Assembly (NCBI RefSeq): GCF_963853665.1
Contig: NZ_OY970459.1
Span: 2,294,001-2,358,000, forward strand
Direction of reading: 5' to 3'
Source: Mycobacterium decipiens
GTDB taxonomy: Bacteria; Actinomycetota; Actinomycetes; Mycobacteriales; Mycobacteriaceae
Length of the DNA: 64,000 bases
In this document: positions 51,568-61,213 of the stretch, piece after piece
Layout of the letters: every line of letters begins with the position of its first letter
Numbering within the stretch: the first letter of the stretch is position 1
The notes under the pieces: model-generated
Database searches by the model: none
Told to the model about the DNA's origin: nothing
What the model saw: only the letters and a program-made list of their open reading frames with translations
Translations under genes and position numbers: made by a program

Positions 51568-53121
51568 GTGCACGTCAACCTCGCAGCCACCACCTCGCGG
51601 GAGGATTTCCGCGTCCTGGCGGCCCAGCACCGGGTGGTTCCGGTGACTCGCAAGGTCTTGGCCGACAGCGAGACTCCGCTGTCGGCCTACCGCAAGCTCG
51701 CCGCCAACCGCCCGGGTACGTTCCTGCTGGAGTCGGCCGAGAACGGCCGGTCGTGGTCACGGTGGTCATTTATCGGCGCGGGGGCGCCGACGGCGTTGAC
51801 CGTGCGCGGGGGGGAAGCGGTATGGCTGGGTGCGGCGCCCAAGGACGCTCCGACCGGAGGAGACCCGTTGCAGGCACTGCGGGCCACCCTGGAGTTGCTG
51901 GCTACCGAGGACCCTCGCCAGTGCAAGCCGGGGCTTCCGCCGTTGTCGGGCGGCATGGTCGGCTTCTTCGCCTATGACATGGTGCGGCGCCTCGAACGCT
52001 TGCCGGAGCTGGCCGTTGATGACCTCAACCTGCCGGACATGCTGCTGCTGCTGGCCACCGATGTGGCGGCGGTCGACCATCATGAGGGCACCATCACGCT
52101 GATCGCGAACGCCGTGAACTGGAACGGCACCGACGAGCGGGTCGACTGGGCCTACGACGACGCGATTGCGCGACTGGACGTGATGACCGAATCGCTCGGC
52201 CAGCCACTGCCATCGACGGTGGCCACGTTCAGTCGCCCCGAGCCGCGGCACCGTGCGCAGCGCACCGTCGATGAGTACGGTGCGATCGTCGAATATCTGG
52301 TTGAACAGATCGCCGCCGGTGAAGCCTTTCAGGTGGTGCCGTCCCAGCGCTTCGAGATGGACACCGACGTCGATCCCATCGACGTATACCGAATCCTGCG
52401 GGTAACCAACCCAAGTCCGTACATGTATCTACTACAGGTACCGAATAGTGATGGTGCGATTGACTTTTCGATTGTCGGCTCGAGTCCGGAGGCGCTGGTA
52501 ACGGTCCACGACGGCTGGGCGACGACGCATCCGATCGCCGGAACCCGGTGGCGCGGAAAGACAGACGAAGAGGACGTGCTGCTGGAAAAGGAATTGCTGG
52601 CCGACGACAAAGAACGTGCCGAGCATCTGATGCTGGTCGACCTCGGCCGAAACGACCTGGGCCGGGTCTGCGCGCCCGGCACCGTTCGGGTCGAGGATTA
52701 CAGCCACATCGAACGGTATAGCCACGTAATGCACCTGGTGTCCGCGGTGACCGGGATGCTTGACGAAGGCCGCACCGCGCTGGACGCCGTGACCGCCTGC
52801 TTTCCGGCCGGCACGCTGTCGGGGGCGCCGAAGGTGCGGGCCATGGAGCTGATCGAAAAGGTGGAGAAAACACGGCGCGGTCTTTACGGCGGTGTGGTCG
52901 GCTACCTCGACTTCGCCGGCAACGCCGACTTCGCCATCGCCATCCGCACCGCACTGATGCGCAACGGCACGGCCTATGTCCAGGCAGGTGGTGGTGTGGT
53001 GGCCGATTCCAACGGCCCCTACGAATACAACGAGGCGAGGAACAAGGCGCGGGCCGTGTTGAACGCGATCGCTGCCGCCGAGACGCTGGCCGCACCGGGC
53101 GCGAACGGCAGTGGCTCCTAA
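51568..53121 (+). CDS. trpE: Anthranilate synthase component I TrpE
   Basis: Converts chorismate plus ammonia or glutamine to anthranilate with TrpG. 517 aa from GTG 51568; GGGAGGA 7 bp upstream decides this start over the open 5' extension. [18 protein letters not shown] contains the LLES tryptophan-feedback motif. The chorismate-binding core has [61 protein letters not shown] and [17 protein letters not shown]. First gene of the trp cluster; trpG and trpD are not in this window. It overlaps the next gene by 11 bp. Confidence 0.96.
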   Translation: MHVNLAATTSREDFRVLAAQHRVVPVTRKVLADSETPLSAYRKLAANRPGTFLLESAENGRSWSRWSFIGAGAPTALTVRGGEAVWLGAAPKDAPTGGDPLQALRATLELLATEDPRQCKPGLPPLSGGMVGFFAYDMVRRLERLPELAVDDLNLPDMLLLLATDVAAVDHHEGTITLIANAVNWNGTDERVDWAYDDAIARLDVMTESLGQPLPSTVATFSRPEPRHRAQRTVDEYGAIVEYLVEQIAAGEAFQVVPSQRFEMDTDVDPIDVYRILRVTNPSPYMYLLQVPNSDGAIDFSIVGSSPEALVTVHDGWATTHPIAGTRWRGKTDEEDVLLEKELLADDKERAEHLMLVDLGRNDLGRVCAPGTVRVEDYSHIERYSHVMHLVSAVTGMLDEGRTALDAVTACFPAGTLSGAPKVRAMELIEKVEKTRRGLYGGVVGYLDFAGNADFAIAIRTALMRNGTAYVQAGGGVVADSNGPYEYNEARNKARAVLNAIAAAETLAAPGANGSGS

Positions 53122-53806
53122 TACCAGCAGCGTCCGGCCCGACCGCCGGGCCAGGCTGACGATCGGCATCGCCCAATTGCTGTTGGTGGTCGCCGCTGGC
53201 GCGCTGTGGACGGCGTCTCGGCTGCCGTGGGTAGTCATCCGGTCGTTCGACGAGCTAGGGCCGCCGAAGGAGGTGACCCTGTCTGGCGCGTCGTGGTCGG
53301 CGGCTCTGCTGCCGCTGGCGCTGCTCATGCTGGCCGCAGCCGTCGCGGCGCTCGCGGTACGCGGCTGGCCGTTGCGGGCGCTGGCCGTACTGCTGGCAGC
53401 GGCGAGCTTCGCGGTGGGCTATCTCGGCATCAGTCTGTGGGTGATCCCGGATGTTGCGGCGCGCGGGGCCGATCTTGCCCATGTCTCGGTGGTGACGTTG
53501 GTGGGAAGCGCGCGGTGCTACTGGGGCGCGGTGGCGGCCGTACTGGCGGCGGTGTCCGCGTTGATCGCCGCCGCTTTGTTGATGCGCTCGGCTTCGCTTT
53601 GCGGGCCGGCCGGCGGGGACACCGTGAAATATGCGGCGCCGGCTGCCCGCCGTTCGATGGCCCGGCGCCACGCCGCCAAGGTGGCCGGCCAAGCGGTCCC
53701 GCAGGACAAGGCGCCGGAGATGTCGGAACGGATGATTTGGGAAGCTCTTGACGAGGGCCGCGACCCGACCGATCGGGAGCATGAGTCTGACACCGAGGGG
53801 CGGTGA
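53111..53806 (+). CDS. Trp-operon-associated membrane protein (TIGR02234-like)
   Basis: 231-aa membrane protein, unknown function, found between trpE and trpC in actinobacteria. GTG 53111 lies inside the end of trpE. Four hydrophobic segments: about 17-37, 60-82, 87-112 and 135-158. The C-terminus is soluble and basic to acidic ([41 protein letters not shown]). The [13 protein letters not shown] tail is a family signature. Possible roles in precursor transport or operon function are inference. Confidence 0.85.
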   Translation: MAPNTSSVRPDRRARLTIGIAQLLLVVAAGALWTASRLPWVVIRSFDELGPPKEVTLSGASWSAALLPLALLMLAAAVAALAVRGWPLRALAVLLAAASFAVGYLGISLWVIPDVAARGADLAHVSVVTLVGSARCYWGAVAAVLAAVSALIAAALLMRSASLCGPAGGDTVKYAAPAARRSMARRHAAKVAGQAVPQDKAPEMSERMIWEALDEGRDPTDREHESDTEGR

Positions 53807-53895
53807 CGGACCGCGCGCTGACGGTCGCTACCCTTCATGAACGTCGTCGAAATTGACTAGCGCGTGTGGGTGACAGTGGGAAGGGAACGGCAGGC

Positions 53896-54714
53896 ATGAG
53901 TCCGGCAACCGTGCTCGACTCCATCCTTGAGGGAGTCCGGGCCGATGTTGCCGCGCGCGAAGCCGTCGTAAGCCTGGAGGAGATCAAGGCTGCCGCCGCC
54001 GCCGCGCCGCCGCCACTCGATGTGATGGCCGCCCTGCGTGAGCCCGGTATCGGTGTCATCGCCGAGGTCAAGCGCGCCAGTCCTTCGGCAGGCCCATTGG
54101 CGACCATCGCCGACCCGGCGAACCTGGCCCAGGCCTATCAGGATGGCGGCGCCCGGATCATCAGCGTTTTGACGGAAGAGCGGCGCTTTCGGGGATCGCT
54201 CGGCGACCTCGATGCGGTGCGGGCCGCGGTTTCGATTCCGTTGTTGCGCAAAGACTTTGTGGTGCAGCCCTATCAGATTCATGAGGCGCGCGCGCACGGT
54301 GCCGACATGTTGTTGCTCATCGTTGCGGCTTTGGACCAGCCGGCGTTGGTGTCGATGCTGGACCGCACCGAATCATTGGGTATGACGGCCCTCGTCGAGG
54401 TGCACACCGAGCAGGAAGCCGACCGCGCGCTGAAGGCCGGTGCCAAGGTGATTGGCGTCAACGCCCGCGACCTCACGACGCTGGAGGTGGATCGGGATTG
54501 CTTCGCGCGAATAGCTCCTGGTCTGCCGACCAATGTGATCAGGATTGCCGAATCGGGAGTTCGTGGCACCGCTGATCTGTTGGCGTACGCGGGTGCGGGC
54601 GCCGATGCGGTGTTGGTGGGTGAAGGTCTGGTCAAAAGCGGTGACCCGCGCGCGGCGGTTGCCGATCTGGTTACCGCGGGCGCCCATCCGTCCTGTCCGA
54701 AGCCGGCTCGCTAG
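53896..54714 (+). CDS. trpC: Indole-3-glycerol phosphate synthase TrpC
   Basis: TIM-barrel enzyme closing the indole ring from CdRP. 272 aa from ATG 53896, with GGGAAGGGA upstream; a GTG at 53866 gives an in-frame but non-coding-like extension. Blocks: [15 protein letters not shown] (catalytic Lys), [12 protein letters not shown] (Lys), [13 protein letters not shown] (Glu), [14 protein letters not shown] (Asn) and [14 protein letters not shown] at 53829-53834 may be its own -10. Confidence 0.96.
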   Translation: MSPATVLDSILEGVRADVAAREAVVSLEEIKAAAAAAPPPLDVMAALREPGIGVIAEVKRASPSAGPLATIADPANLAQAYQDGGARIISVLTEERRFRGSLGDLDAVRAAVSIPLLRKDFVVQPYQIHEARAHGADMLLLIVAALDQPALVSMLDRTESLGMTALVEVHTEQEADRALKAGAKVIGVNARDLTTLEVDRDCFARIAPGLPTNVIRIAESGVRGTADLLAYAGAGADAVLVGEGLVKSGDPRAAVADLVTAGAHPSCPKPAR

Positions 54715-54749
54715 CCGTTGATGAGCCGCGCGCACGTTGAGCCCTGGTG

Positions 54750-56006
54750 ATGGCAGATCTATCCGGCCCGGATCTCCCGCGCACAAGTGCTGCCATCGCC
54801 GAACGGACCAGCCACGATCCTGATTCAGGTGGTCATTTCGGCGTTTACGGTGGTCGCTACGTTCCCGAGGCGCTGATGGCGGTGATCGAGGAGGTTACCG
54901 CCGCCTACGAAAAAGAGCGCGTGAACCCGGACTTTCTGGACAACCTCGACAAGCTTCAGGTGCACTACGCCGGCCGGCCGTCGCCCCTATACGAGGCGAC
55001 TCGATTGAGCCAGAACGCCGGTTCGGCACGAATTTTCTTGAAGCGAGAAGACCTGAACCACACCGGTTCTCACAAGATCAACAACGTGCTCGGTCAGGCA
55101 CTGCTGGCTCGTCGGATGGGCAAGACCCGGGTGATCGCCGAGACCGGTGCCGGCCAGCACGGGGTCGCCACGGCCACTGCATGTGCGTTGCTCGGCCTGG
55201 ACTGTGTCATCTACATGGGTGCGGTCGACACCGCGCGTCAGGCACTCAACGTGGCGCGAATGCGACTGCTCGGTGCCAAGGTCGTCGCGGTGCAGACGGG
55301 CTCGAAGACGCTCAAAGACGCCATCAACGACGCGTTCCGGGATTGGGTCACCAACGCCGACAACACCTACTACTGCTTTGGTACTGCGGCCGGACCGCAT
55401 CCGTTCCCAACCATGGTGCGAGATTTCCAGCGGATCATCGGCATGGAGACACGCGTGCAGATCCAGGGGCAAGCTGGTCGGTTGCCTGATGCTGTCGTGG
55501 CGTGTGTCGGAGGTGGGTCCAATGCCATTGGCATCTTCCACGCATTCCTCGATGATCCCGGTGTGCGCTTGGTCGGATTCGAGGCGGCAGGTGACGGCGT
55601 CGAGACCGGCCGGCACGCCGCGACCTTCACCGGTGGATCGCCCGGGGCGTTCCAGGGGTCGTACTCGTATTTGCTGCAGGACGAGGACGGCCAGACCATT
55701 GAATCCCATTCAATCTCGGCGGGTCTGGATTATCCCGGGGTGGGCCCGGAACACGCGTGGCTCAAGGAGACCGGGCGCGTCGACTACCGGCCGATCACCG
55801 ACTCCGAGGCGATGGATGCGTTCGGCCTGCTGTGTCGGATGGAGGGCATAATCCCGGCCATTGAATCCGCGCACGCGGTAGCCGGCGCACTCAAGCTGGG
55901 CGTTGAGTTGGGGAGGGGCGCGGTGATTGTGGTGAACCTGTCGGGTCGCGGCGACAAGGATGTCGAGACGGCCGCCCGGTGGTTCGGCTTGCTGGACAAC
56001 GGCTGA
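54750..56006 (+). CDS. trpB: Tryptophan synthase beta chain TrpB
   Basis: PLP enzyme joining indole and serine. 418 aa from ATG 54750 (GTG 54747 directly before it is an alternative). [11 protein letters not shown], the Schiff-base lysine in [29 protein letters not shown] (indole tunnel), and [12 protein letters not shown] (PLP phosphate) are intact. A three-residue-shorter N-terminal region than M. tuberculosis is suggested. It overlaps trpA by one base. Confidence 0.96.
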   Translation: MADLSGPDLPRTSAAIAERTSHDPDSGGHFGVYGGRYVPEALMAVIEEVTAAYEKERVNPDFLDNLDKLQVHYAGRPSPLYEATRLSQNAGSARIFLKREDLNHTGSHKINNVLGQALLARRMGKTRVIAETGAGQHGVATATACALLGLDCVIYMGAVDTARQALNVARMRLLGAKVVAVQTGSKTLKDAINDAFRDWVTNADNTYYCFGTAAGPHPFPTMVRDFQRIIGMETRVQIQGQAGRLPDAVVACVGGGSNAIGIFHAFLDDPGVRLVGFEAAGDGVETGRHAATFTGGSPGAFQGSYSYLLQDEDGQTIESHSISAGLDYPGVGPEHAWLKETGRVDYRPITDSEAMDAFGLLCRMEGIIPAIESAHAVAGALKLGVELGRGAVIVVNLSGRGDKDVETAARWFGLLDNG

Positions 56007-56818
56007 TGATGACTGTGGAACAGAGCGAGGCAAGCAGGCTCAGGCCGGTTTTCGACTCCTGCCGCGCCGATAACCGGGCAGCACTGATCGGCTACCTGCC
56101 AACGGGCTACCCGGATGTGCCGGCGTCGGTGGCCGCGATGACGGCATTGGTCGAATCCGGTTGCGACCTGATCGAAGTCGGGATTCCGTATTCGGATCCG
56201 GGGATGGATGGTCCTACCATCGCCAGGGCCACCGAGGCGGCGCTTCGTGGGGGAGTGCGGGTTCGGGATACCCTGGCCGCCGTCGAGGCCATCAGCACGG
56301 CCGGCGGACGTGCGGTGGTGATGACCTACTGGAATCCCGTGCTGCGCTACGGGGTTGATGCATTCGCGCGGGATCTGGCGGCGGTCGGGGGACTCGGCCT
56401 CATCACGCCCGATCTCATTCCCGACGAAGCGCAACAATGGCTCGTGGCATCCGAGGAACATGGGTTGGATCGCATCTTCCTGGTCGCGCCGTCGTCAACG
56501 CCAGAGCGCTTGGCAGCTACCGTCGAGGCGTCGCGTGGATTCGTTTACGCGGCGTCGACAATGGGGGTGACAGGGGCCCGTGATGCGGTGTCGCAGGCCG
56601 CACCCGAACTGGTGGGCCGGGTGAAGGCGGTTTCTGACATACCGGTCGGCGTCGGTCTGGGTGTGCGGTCGCGTGCGCAAGCCGCGCAGATCGCCCGCTA
56701 TGCCGACGGTGTCATCGTCGGTTCCGCATTGGTGTCGGCGCTAGCCGACGGATTGCCTAGATTGCGGGGGCTGACCGAAGAGCTCGCTGCCGGTGTACGA
56801 CAAGGGATGTCCGCATGA
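56006..56818 (+). CDS. trpA: Tryptophan synthase alpha chain TrpA
   Basis: TIM-barrel lyase releasing indole from indoleglycerol phosphate, partner of TrpB. 270 aa from ATG 56006, sharing the A of the trpB stop. The catalytic Glu is in CDLIEVGIPYSDPGMDGP, with Asp in the same block; ALIGYLPTGYPD, STMGVTGARD and GVGLGVRSR are family blocks. It overlaps lgt by 4 bp, so lgt is co-translated with the trp genes. Confidence 0.96.
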   Translation: MMTVEQSEASRLRPVFDSCRADNRAALIGYLPTGYPDVPASVAAMTALVESGCDLIEVGIPYSDPGMDGPTIARATEAALRGGVRVRDTLAAVEAISTAGGRAVVMTYWNPVLRYGVDAFARDLAAVGGLGLITPDLIPDEAQQWLVASEEHGLDRIFLVAPSSTPERLAATVEASRGFVYAASTMGVTGARDAVSQAAPELVGRVKAVSDIPVGVGLGVRSRAQAAQIARYADGVIVGSALVSALADGLPRLRGLTEELAAGVRQGMSA

Positions 56819-58533
56819 TGGGGGTGTTGCCCACCTATATTCCCAGCCCACCACGCGGGGTTTGGCACCTTGGGCCGCTACCCGTTCGCGCCTACGCGGT
56901 TTGCATCATCACCGGCATCATTGTCGCACTGCTGATCGGGGATCGACGTTTGGTTGCCCGCGGCGGCGAGCGCGGCATGACCTACGACATTGCTTTGTGG
57001 GCTGTGCCTTTCGGCTTGATTGGCGGCCGGCTCTATCACCTGGCCACGGACTGGCAGACATATTTCGGCGACGATGGCGCCGGGCTGGGCGCAGCGATGC
57101 GAATCTGGGATGGGGGCCTGGGGATCTGGGGTGCGATCGCCCTCGGTGTCGTCGGCGCGTGGATTGGCTGCCGGCGTCGTGGCATCCCGCTACCCGTCTT
57201 CCTTGACGCGGTGGCGCCGGGAGTCGTCTTGGCGCAGGCCATCGGTCGCCTCGGAAACTACTTCAACCAGGAGCTTTACGGCCGGGAGACCGTTGCGCCG
57301 TGGGGCCTGGAGATCTTCTATCGTCGAGATCCCACTGGATTCATCGATGTTCATTCTCTTGACGGCGTCTCAACGGGGCAGGTGGCGTTCGTCGTGCAAC
57401 CGACGTTCCTCTACGAATTGATCTGGAACGTTTTGGTATTCGCAGCATTGATCTACATCGACCGCCGGTTCACTATCGGCCACGGGCGGTTGTTCGGGTT
57501 CTATGTTGCTCTCTACTGCATGGGCCGATTCTGCGTTGAGCTCCTGCGCGACGATCCAGCCACACTCATTGCCGGCATCCGGATCAATTCGTTCACGTCG
57601 ACCTTCGTGTTCATCGGCGCCGTGGTCTATATCCTCTTGGCGCCAAAGGGTCGTGAGGATCGGGCGGCCCTGGGTGGCAGCGAGTATGTGGCCGGCGACT
57701 CGCTGGAATCCCAACCGGCAGCAGAACTCGCGTCGGTTGCTTCCGGGTCCGCCGCGACCGCCGTTGGGCCGGTTGCCCCGGGTGAATCCGACCAACCGGA
57801 TGATGCCGCGGAAACCAGGCAATCTGCCGAGCCTGCCGAACCCGAGACCACGAAAGCGCAAGCCCCTGACGCGGTGACTGAGAAAGCCGAAGTCGCCGAG
57901 CCCGAAACCGACCTCGAGGCCGAGGGGGAAGAAGCTGAACTTCCGGGGGCCGAAGCCGAAGCCGAAGCCGTCGAGCCCGAAGCTTCGGAAGCCGAGGCGG
58001 AAGAACTCGAAACCGCCGAGCCCGAGGCGCAAGAGGTTGAAGTCACAGCCCCCGAGGCGCAAGAGGGCGTGGCCGCGGAATCAGAAGCTGCAGAGTCCGC
58101 AGCGGAAGCGGAGGCTGCCGAGTCTGAAGTCGTCGAGGCGGGAGTCGCCGAGGTCGCCGAGGAGTCCGAACCCGACATTGAGCGGGAAGAAGCGGGTGAC
58201 TCCGCGGGTGAGGCGCCCGCACAACACGACGACGTCGAAACCGCATTGGCCGCGGTCGATGAGCCAGGGCAGCTGGCTTCCGAGGTGAACGACGAAACCG
58301 AGCCGGAGGCGTCGAGCGAGCCGGCTGAGCTTCACACAGAGCAGGCGAGCGTCCAGAGTGCCGAAGCGGCGGTGCCCGACGAACCCGATGAGAAGGGCGA
58401 CGCGGGCTCGCCGGATGAGTCGGCGGTCACCGAACCTGGGAACGACACCGCGGCGCCAGACAGCACGCAAGTCGAGCGCGATCTCAGTCAAAGACGACGC
58501 CGCTGGTGGAGGCTCGGACGGCGACAACAATGA
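56815..58533 (+). CDS. lgt: Prolipoprotein diacylglyceryl transferase Lgt with long acidic tail
   Basis: Transfers diacylglycerol from phosphatidylglycerol to the lipobox Cys of prelipoproteins. 572 aa from ATG 56815. The enzyme core is residues 1-280, with seven membrane segments. GGRLYHLA, the signature GRLGNYFNQELYGRET near 143-158 and FLYELIWN are intact, so it should be active. Residues about 280-560 form an Ala/Glu-rich acidic, low-complexity cytoplasmic extension, followed by a strongly basic end RRRRWWRLGRRQQ. The remembered M. tuberculosis Lgt is 468 aa and has a shorter tail of the same kind with the same basic end. The extension's role is unknown. Confidence 0.93.
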   Translation: MMGVLPTYIPSPPRGVWHLGPLPVRAYAVCIITGIIVALLIGDRRLVARGGERGMTYDIALWAVPFGLIGGRLYHLATDWQTYFGDDGAGLGAAMRIWDGGLGIWGAIALGVVGAWIGCRRRGIPLPVFLDAVAPGVVLAQAIGRLGNYFNQELYGRETVAPWGLEIFYRRDPTGFIDVHSLDGVSTGQVAFVVQPTFLYELIWNVLVFAALIYIDRRFTIGHGRLFGFYVALYCMGRFCVELLRDDPATLIAGIRINSFTSTFVFIGAVVYILLAPKGREDRAALGGSEYVAGDSLESQPAAELASVASGSAATAVGPVAPGESDQPDDAAETRQSAEPAEPETTKAQAPDAVTEKAEVAEPETDLEAEGEEAELPGAEAEAEAVEPEASEAEAEELETAEPEAQEVEVTAPEAQEGVAAESEAAESAAEAEAAESEVVEAGVAEVAEESEPDIEREEAGDSAGEAPAQHDDVETALAAVDEPGQLASEVNDETEPEASSEPAELHTEQASVQSAEAAVPDEPDEKGDAGSPDESAVTEPGNDTAAPDSTQVERDLSQRRRRWWRLGRRQQ

Positions 58534-58826
58534 CGGCAGCTGCGCGGCCCCTCGGTGGTGCGGTGGTTGTCGGCGGGCGACACTAGCGCTCGCAGTCGCG
58601 CCACAGAAGAGGTCATAGCGACGGACAACTTCGGCGGATTCATTCGCGAGGTCATAGGCATCCAGCCGGTGCTGCAGATCCTCAGCGCCGCCGGGCAGCG
58701 CCTGCGCAGACCCCTGCGTCACCAACGGGTCGACCCGCAGCCGGATCGGGCGCACCTGCGTCCGGCGCAAGGGGTCGAGACTGCCGGCCGAGTCGCAAGT
58801 CCGGCTCGATCTGGCATGCTAAAAGC

Positions 58827-59210
58827 GTGACCGATCCCCGACAGTACGGTGCCTCCGAGCCGGGTTGGCAATCGCCGCCATCTGGGTATCCACCGCAATA
58901 TCCGCAATATCCCGGGCCTGGGTCCTACTTCGATCCGTCGGCGCCATTTGGGCGGCACCCCGTTACCGGCCAACCATTTTCGGACAAGTCGAAGATTGTC
59001 GCTGGTCTGTTGCAGTTGCTTGGACTGGTTGGCATCGCTGGGATCGGGCGAATCTACCTGGGCCACACCGGGCTGGGTATCGCGCAGCTGCTCGTGGGCT
59101 GGCTGACGTGCGGATTGGGTGCTGTCATCTGGGGCGTCATCGACGCGTTGCTGATACTGACCGACAAAGTCGGCGATCCGTGGGGTCGCCCGTTGCGCGA
59201 TGGGACCTAG
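58827..59210 (+). CDS. TM2-domain membrane protein (Rv1615-like)
   Basis: 127 aa. An N-terminal Pro/Tyr/Gly-rich cytoplasmic segment (YPPQYPQYPGPGSYFDP) precedes a TM2 domain with two membrane helices, KIVAGLLQLLGLVGIAGIGRIYLGHTGLGIAQLLVGWLTCGLGAVIWGVIDALLIL, including the GRIYLG turn typical of the family. GTG 58827 follows AAAGC; no strong ribosome site. It overlaps the next gene by 11 bp. Function unknown. Confidence 0.87.
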   Translation: MTDPRQYGASEPGWQSPPSGYPPQYPQYPGPGSYFDPSAPFGRHPVTGQPFSDKSKIVAGLLQLLGLVGIAGIGRIYLGHTGLGIAQLLVGWLTCGLGAVIWGVIDALLILTDKVGDPWGRPLRDGT

Positions 59211-59631
59211 CCGGGCCTCCGGCGCACCGACAGCGGGTGCGCAGCGGGGCCGGCGCCATGGTCGCTACGCGGCAGCCAGCACCGGCGCGCTGCTGATCGG
59301 CGCGCTCGGCTACATCGCACTCGTCGACCCGCACAACACGAATTCGCTGTATCCACCGTGTCCATTCAAGTTGCTCACCGGCTGGAACTGCCCCGCGTGT
59401 GGCGGCCTGCGGATGACGCACGATCTGATGCACGGTGAGCTGGCGGCCAGCATCAACGACAACGTCTTCCTGCTTGTCGGCAGCCCCGTGCTGGCCGGTT
59501 GGCTCGTGCTGCGCCGCCGCCAAGGCCGAACAGCGCTGCCGATACCGGTGATGATCGCGGTTGCGATTGCGGTTATCGCGTGGACGGTGCTGCGTAACCT
59601 GCCGGGTTTCCCGTTGGTGCCGGGCAATTAG
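59200..59631 (+). CDS. DUF2752 membrane protein (Rv1616-like)
   Basis: 143 aa, unknown function. A basic N-terminus and membrane segment at about 25-42 lead to the DUF2752 motif CPFKLLTGWNCPACGGLRMTHDLMHGE, with three cysteines in CPF...CPACGG. Two more membrane segments follow at about 90-105 and 113-132. ATG 59200 lies within the end of the TM2 gene, so the two small membrane genes are coupled and may form one complex. pykA follows after 111 bp. Confidence 0.87.
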   Translation: MGPSRASGAPTAGAQRGRRHGRYAAASTGALLIGALGYIALVDPHNTNSLYPPCPFKLLTGWNCPACGGLRMTHDLMHGELAASINDNVFLLVGSPVLAGWLVLRRRQGRTALPIPVMIAVAIAVIAWTVLRNLPGFPLVPGN

Positions 59632-59742
59632 CCCATCGCCGCACCGGTGCGGCTGGTTGGCCGGGCCGCCCGCGGTTGTGTTGGTCGGTGCGCTACCCGG
59701 CCGCTGCCGCCAGTATCACCGGCGCGACTATGCTGTGTCGTC

Positions 59743-61161
59743 GTGATAAGACGCGGGAAGATCGTCTGCACCCTCGGTCCGGCCACCCAGCGGGACGACT
59801 TGGTCAGAGCGCTGGTCGAGGCCGGAATGGACGTCGCCCGAATGAACTTCAGCCACGGCGACTACGACGATCACAAGGTCGCCTACGAGCGGGTCCGGAT
59901 AGCCTCCGATGCCACCGGGCGTGCGGTCGGAGTGCTCGCCGACCTGCAGGGCCCAAAGATCAGGCTGGGACGCTTCGCCACCGGACCCACCTATTGGGCC
60001 GACGGCGAAACGGTTCGGATCACCGTCAGTGACTGCCCAGGCAGCCACGACCGGGTGTCGACCACCTACAAGCGGTTGGCCCAGGACGCGGAAGCCGGCG
60101 ACCGGGTGTTGGTCGATGACGGCAAGGTCGGATTGGTGGTCGACGCCATCGAGGGCGACGACGTGGTCTGCACCGTCGTCGAAGGTGGCCCGGTCAGTGA
60201 CAACAAGGGCATCTCGCTACCGGGAATGAACGTGACCGCCCCGGCCTTGTCGGAGAAGGACATCGAGGATCTCACGTTCGCGCTGAACCTCGGCGTCGAC
60301 ATGGTGGCGCTATCCTTCGTCCGCTCGCCGTCCGATGTCGAGCTGGTCCACGAGGTGATGGATCGCATCGGGCGACGGGTGCCGGTGATCGCCAAGCTGG
60401 AGAAGCCGGAAGCTATCGACAATCTCGAAGCTATCGTGCTGGCGTTCGACGCCGTCATGGTCGCTCGCGGCGACCTAGGAGTTGAACTTCCGCTGGAAGA
60501 GGTCCCGTTGGTGCAGAAGCGGGCCATCCAGATGGCCCGCGAGAACGCCAAACCAGTCATCGTGGCGACCCAAATGCTCGACTCGATGATCGAGAACTCC
60601 CGGCCGACCCGAGCCGAGGCCTCCGACGTCGCCAACGCCGTGCTCGACGGTGCGGACGCCCTGATGTTGTCCGGGGAAACGTCGGTGGGGAAGTACCCGC
60701 TGTTGGCGGTCCGGACAATGTCGCGAATCATCTGCGCGGTCGAGGAAAATTCAACGGCCGCACCGCCGTTGACGCACATACCCCGGACCAAACGCGGGGT
60801 GATCTCGTATGCGGCGCGCGACATCGGCGAGCGACTCGACGCCAAGGCCCTGGTCGCGTTCACCCAGTCCGGCGACACCGTGCGGCGACTGGCCCGCCTG
60901 CATACCCCGCTTCCGCTACTCGCCTTCACCGCGTGGCCGGAGGTGCGCAGCCAACTGGCTATGACCTGGGGCACCGAGACGTTCATCGTCCCGAAGATGC
61001 AGTCCACGGATGGCATGATCCGTCAGGTCGACAAGTCGCTGCTCGAACTCGGTCGCTACAAGCGTGGCGACCTGGTGGTCATCGTCGCGGGTGCGCCGCC
61101 GGGCACAGTGGGCTCGACCAACCTGATCCACGTGCACCGGATCGGGGAAGACGACGTCTAG
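59743..61161 (+). CDS. pykA: Pyruvate kinase PykA
   Basis: Glycolytic enzyme converting PEP and ADP to pyruvate and ATP. 472 aa from GTG 59743 (VIRRGKIVCTLGPAT). Blocks: MNFSHGDYDDH (nucleotide site), ADLQGPKIRLGRF, the active-site lysine region AKLEKPEAIDN, metal-binding VARGDLGVELP, and ATQMLDSMIENSRPTRAEASDVANAVLDGADALMLSGETSVGKYP. A C-terminal allosteric domain is present and of usual length; there is no extra PEP-utiliser domain. Confidence 0.96.
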   Translation: MIRRGKIVCTLGPATQRDDLVRALVEAGMDVARMNFSHGDYDDHKVAYERVRIASDATGRAVGVLADLQGPKIRLGRFATGPTYWADGETVRITVSDCPGSHDRVSTTYKRLAQDAEAGDRVLVDDGKVGLVVDAIEGDDVVCTVVEGGPVSDNKGISLPGMNVTAPALSEKDIEDLTFALNLGVDMVALSFVRSPSDVELVHEVMDRIGRRVPVIAKLEKPEAIDNLEAIVLAFDAVMVARGDLGVELPLEEVPLVQKRAIQMARENAKPVIVATQMLDSMIENSRPTRAEASDVANAVLDGADALMLSGETSVGKYPLLAVRTMSRIICAVEENSTAAPPLTHIPRTKRGVISYAARDIGERLDAKALVAFTQSGDTVRRLARLHTPLPLLAFTAWPEVRSQLAMTWGTETFIVPKMQSTDGMIRQVDKSLLELGRYKRGDLVVIVAGAPPGTVGSTNLIHVHRIGEDDV

Positions 61162-61213
61162 TCCGGCGACAAGCGGGCCATCGAATCGCGCCCGAAGGAG
61201 CGAAGAGCAGGCC

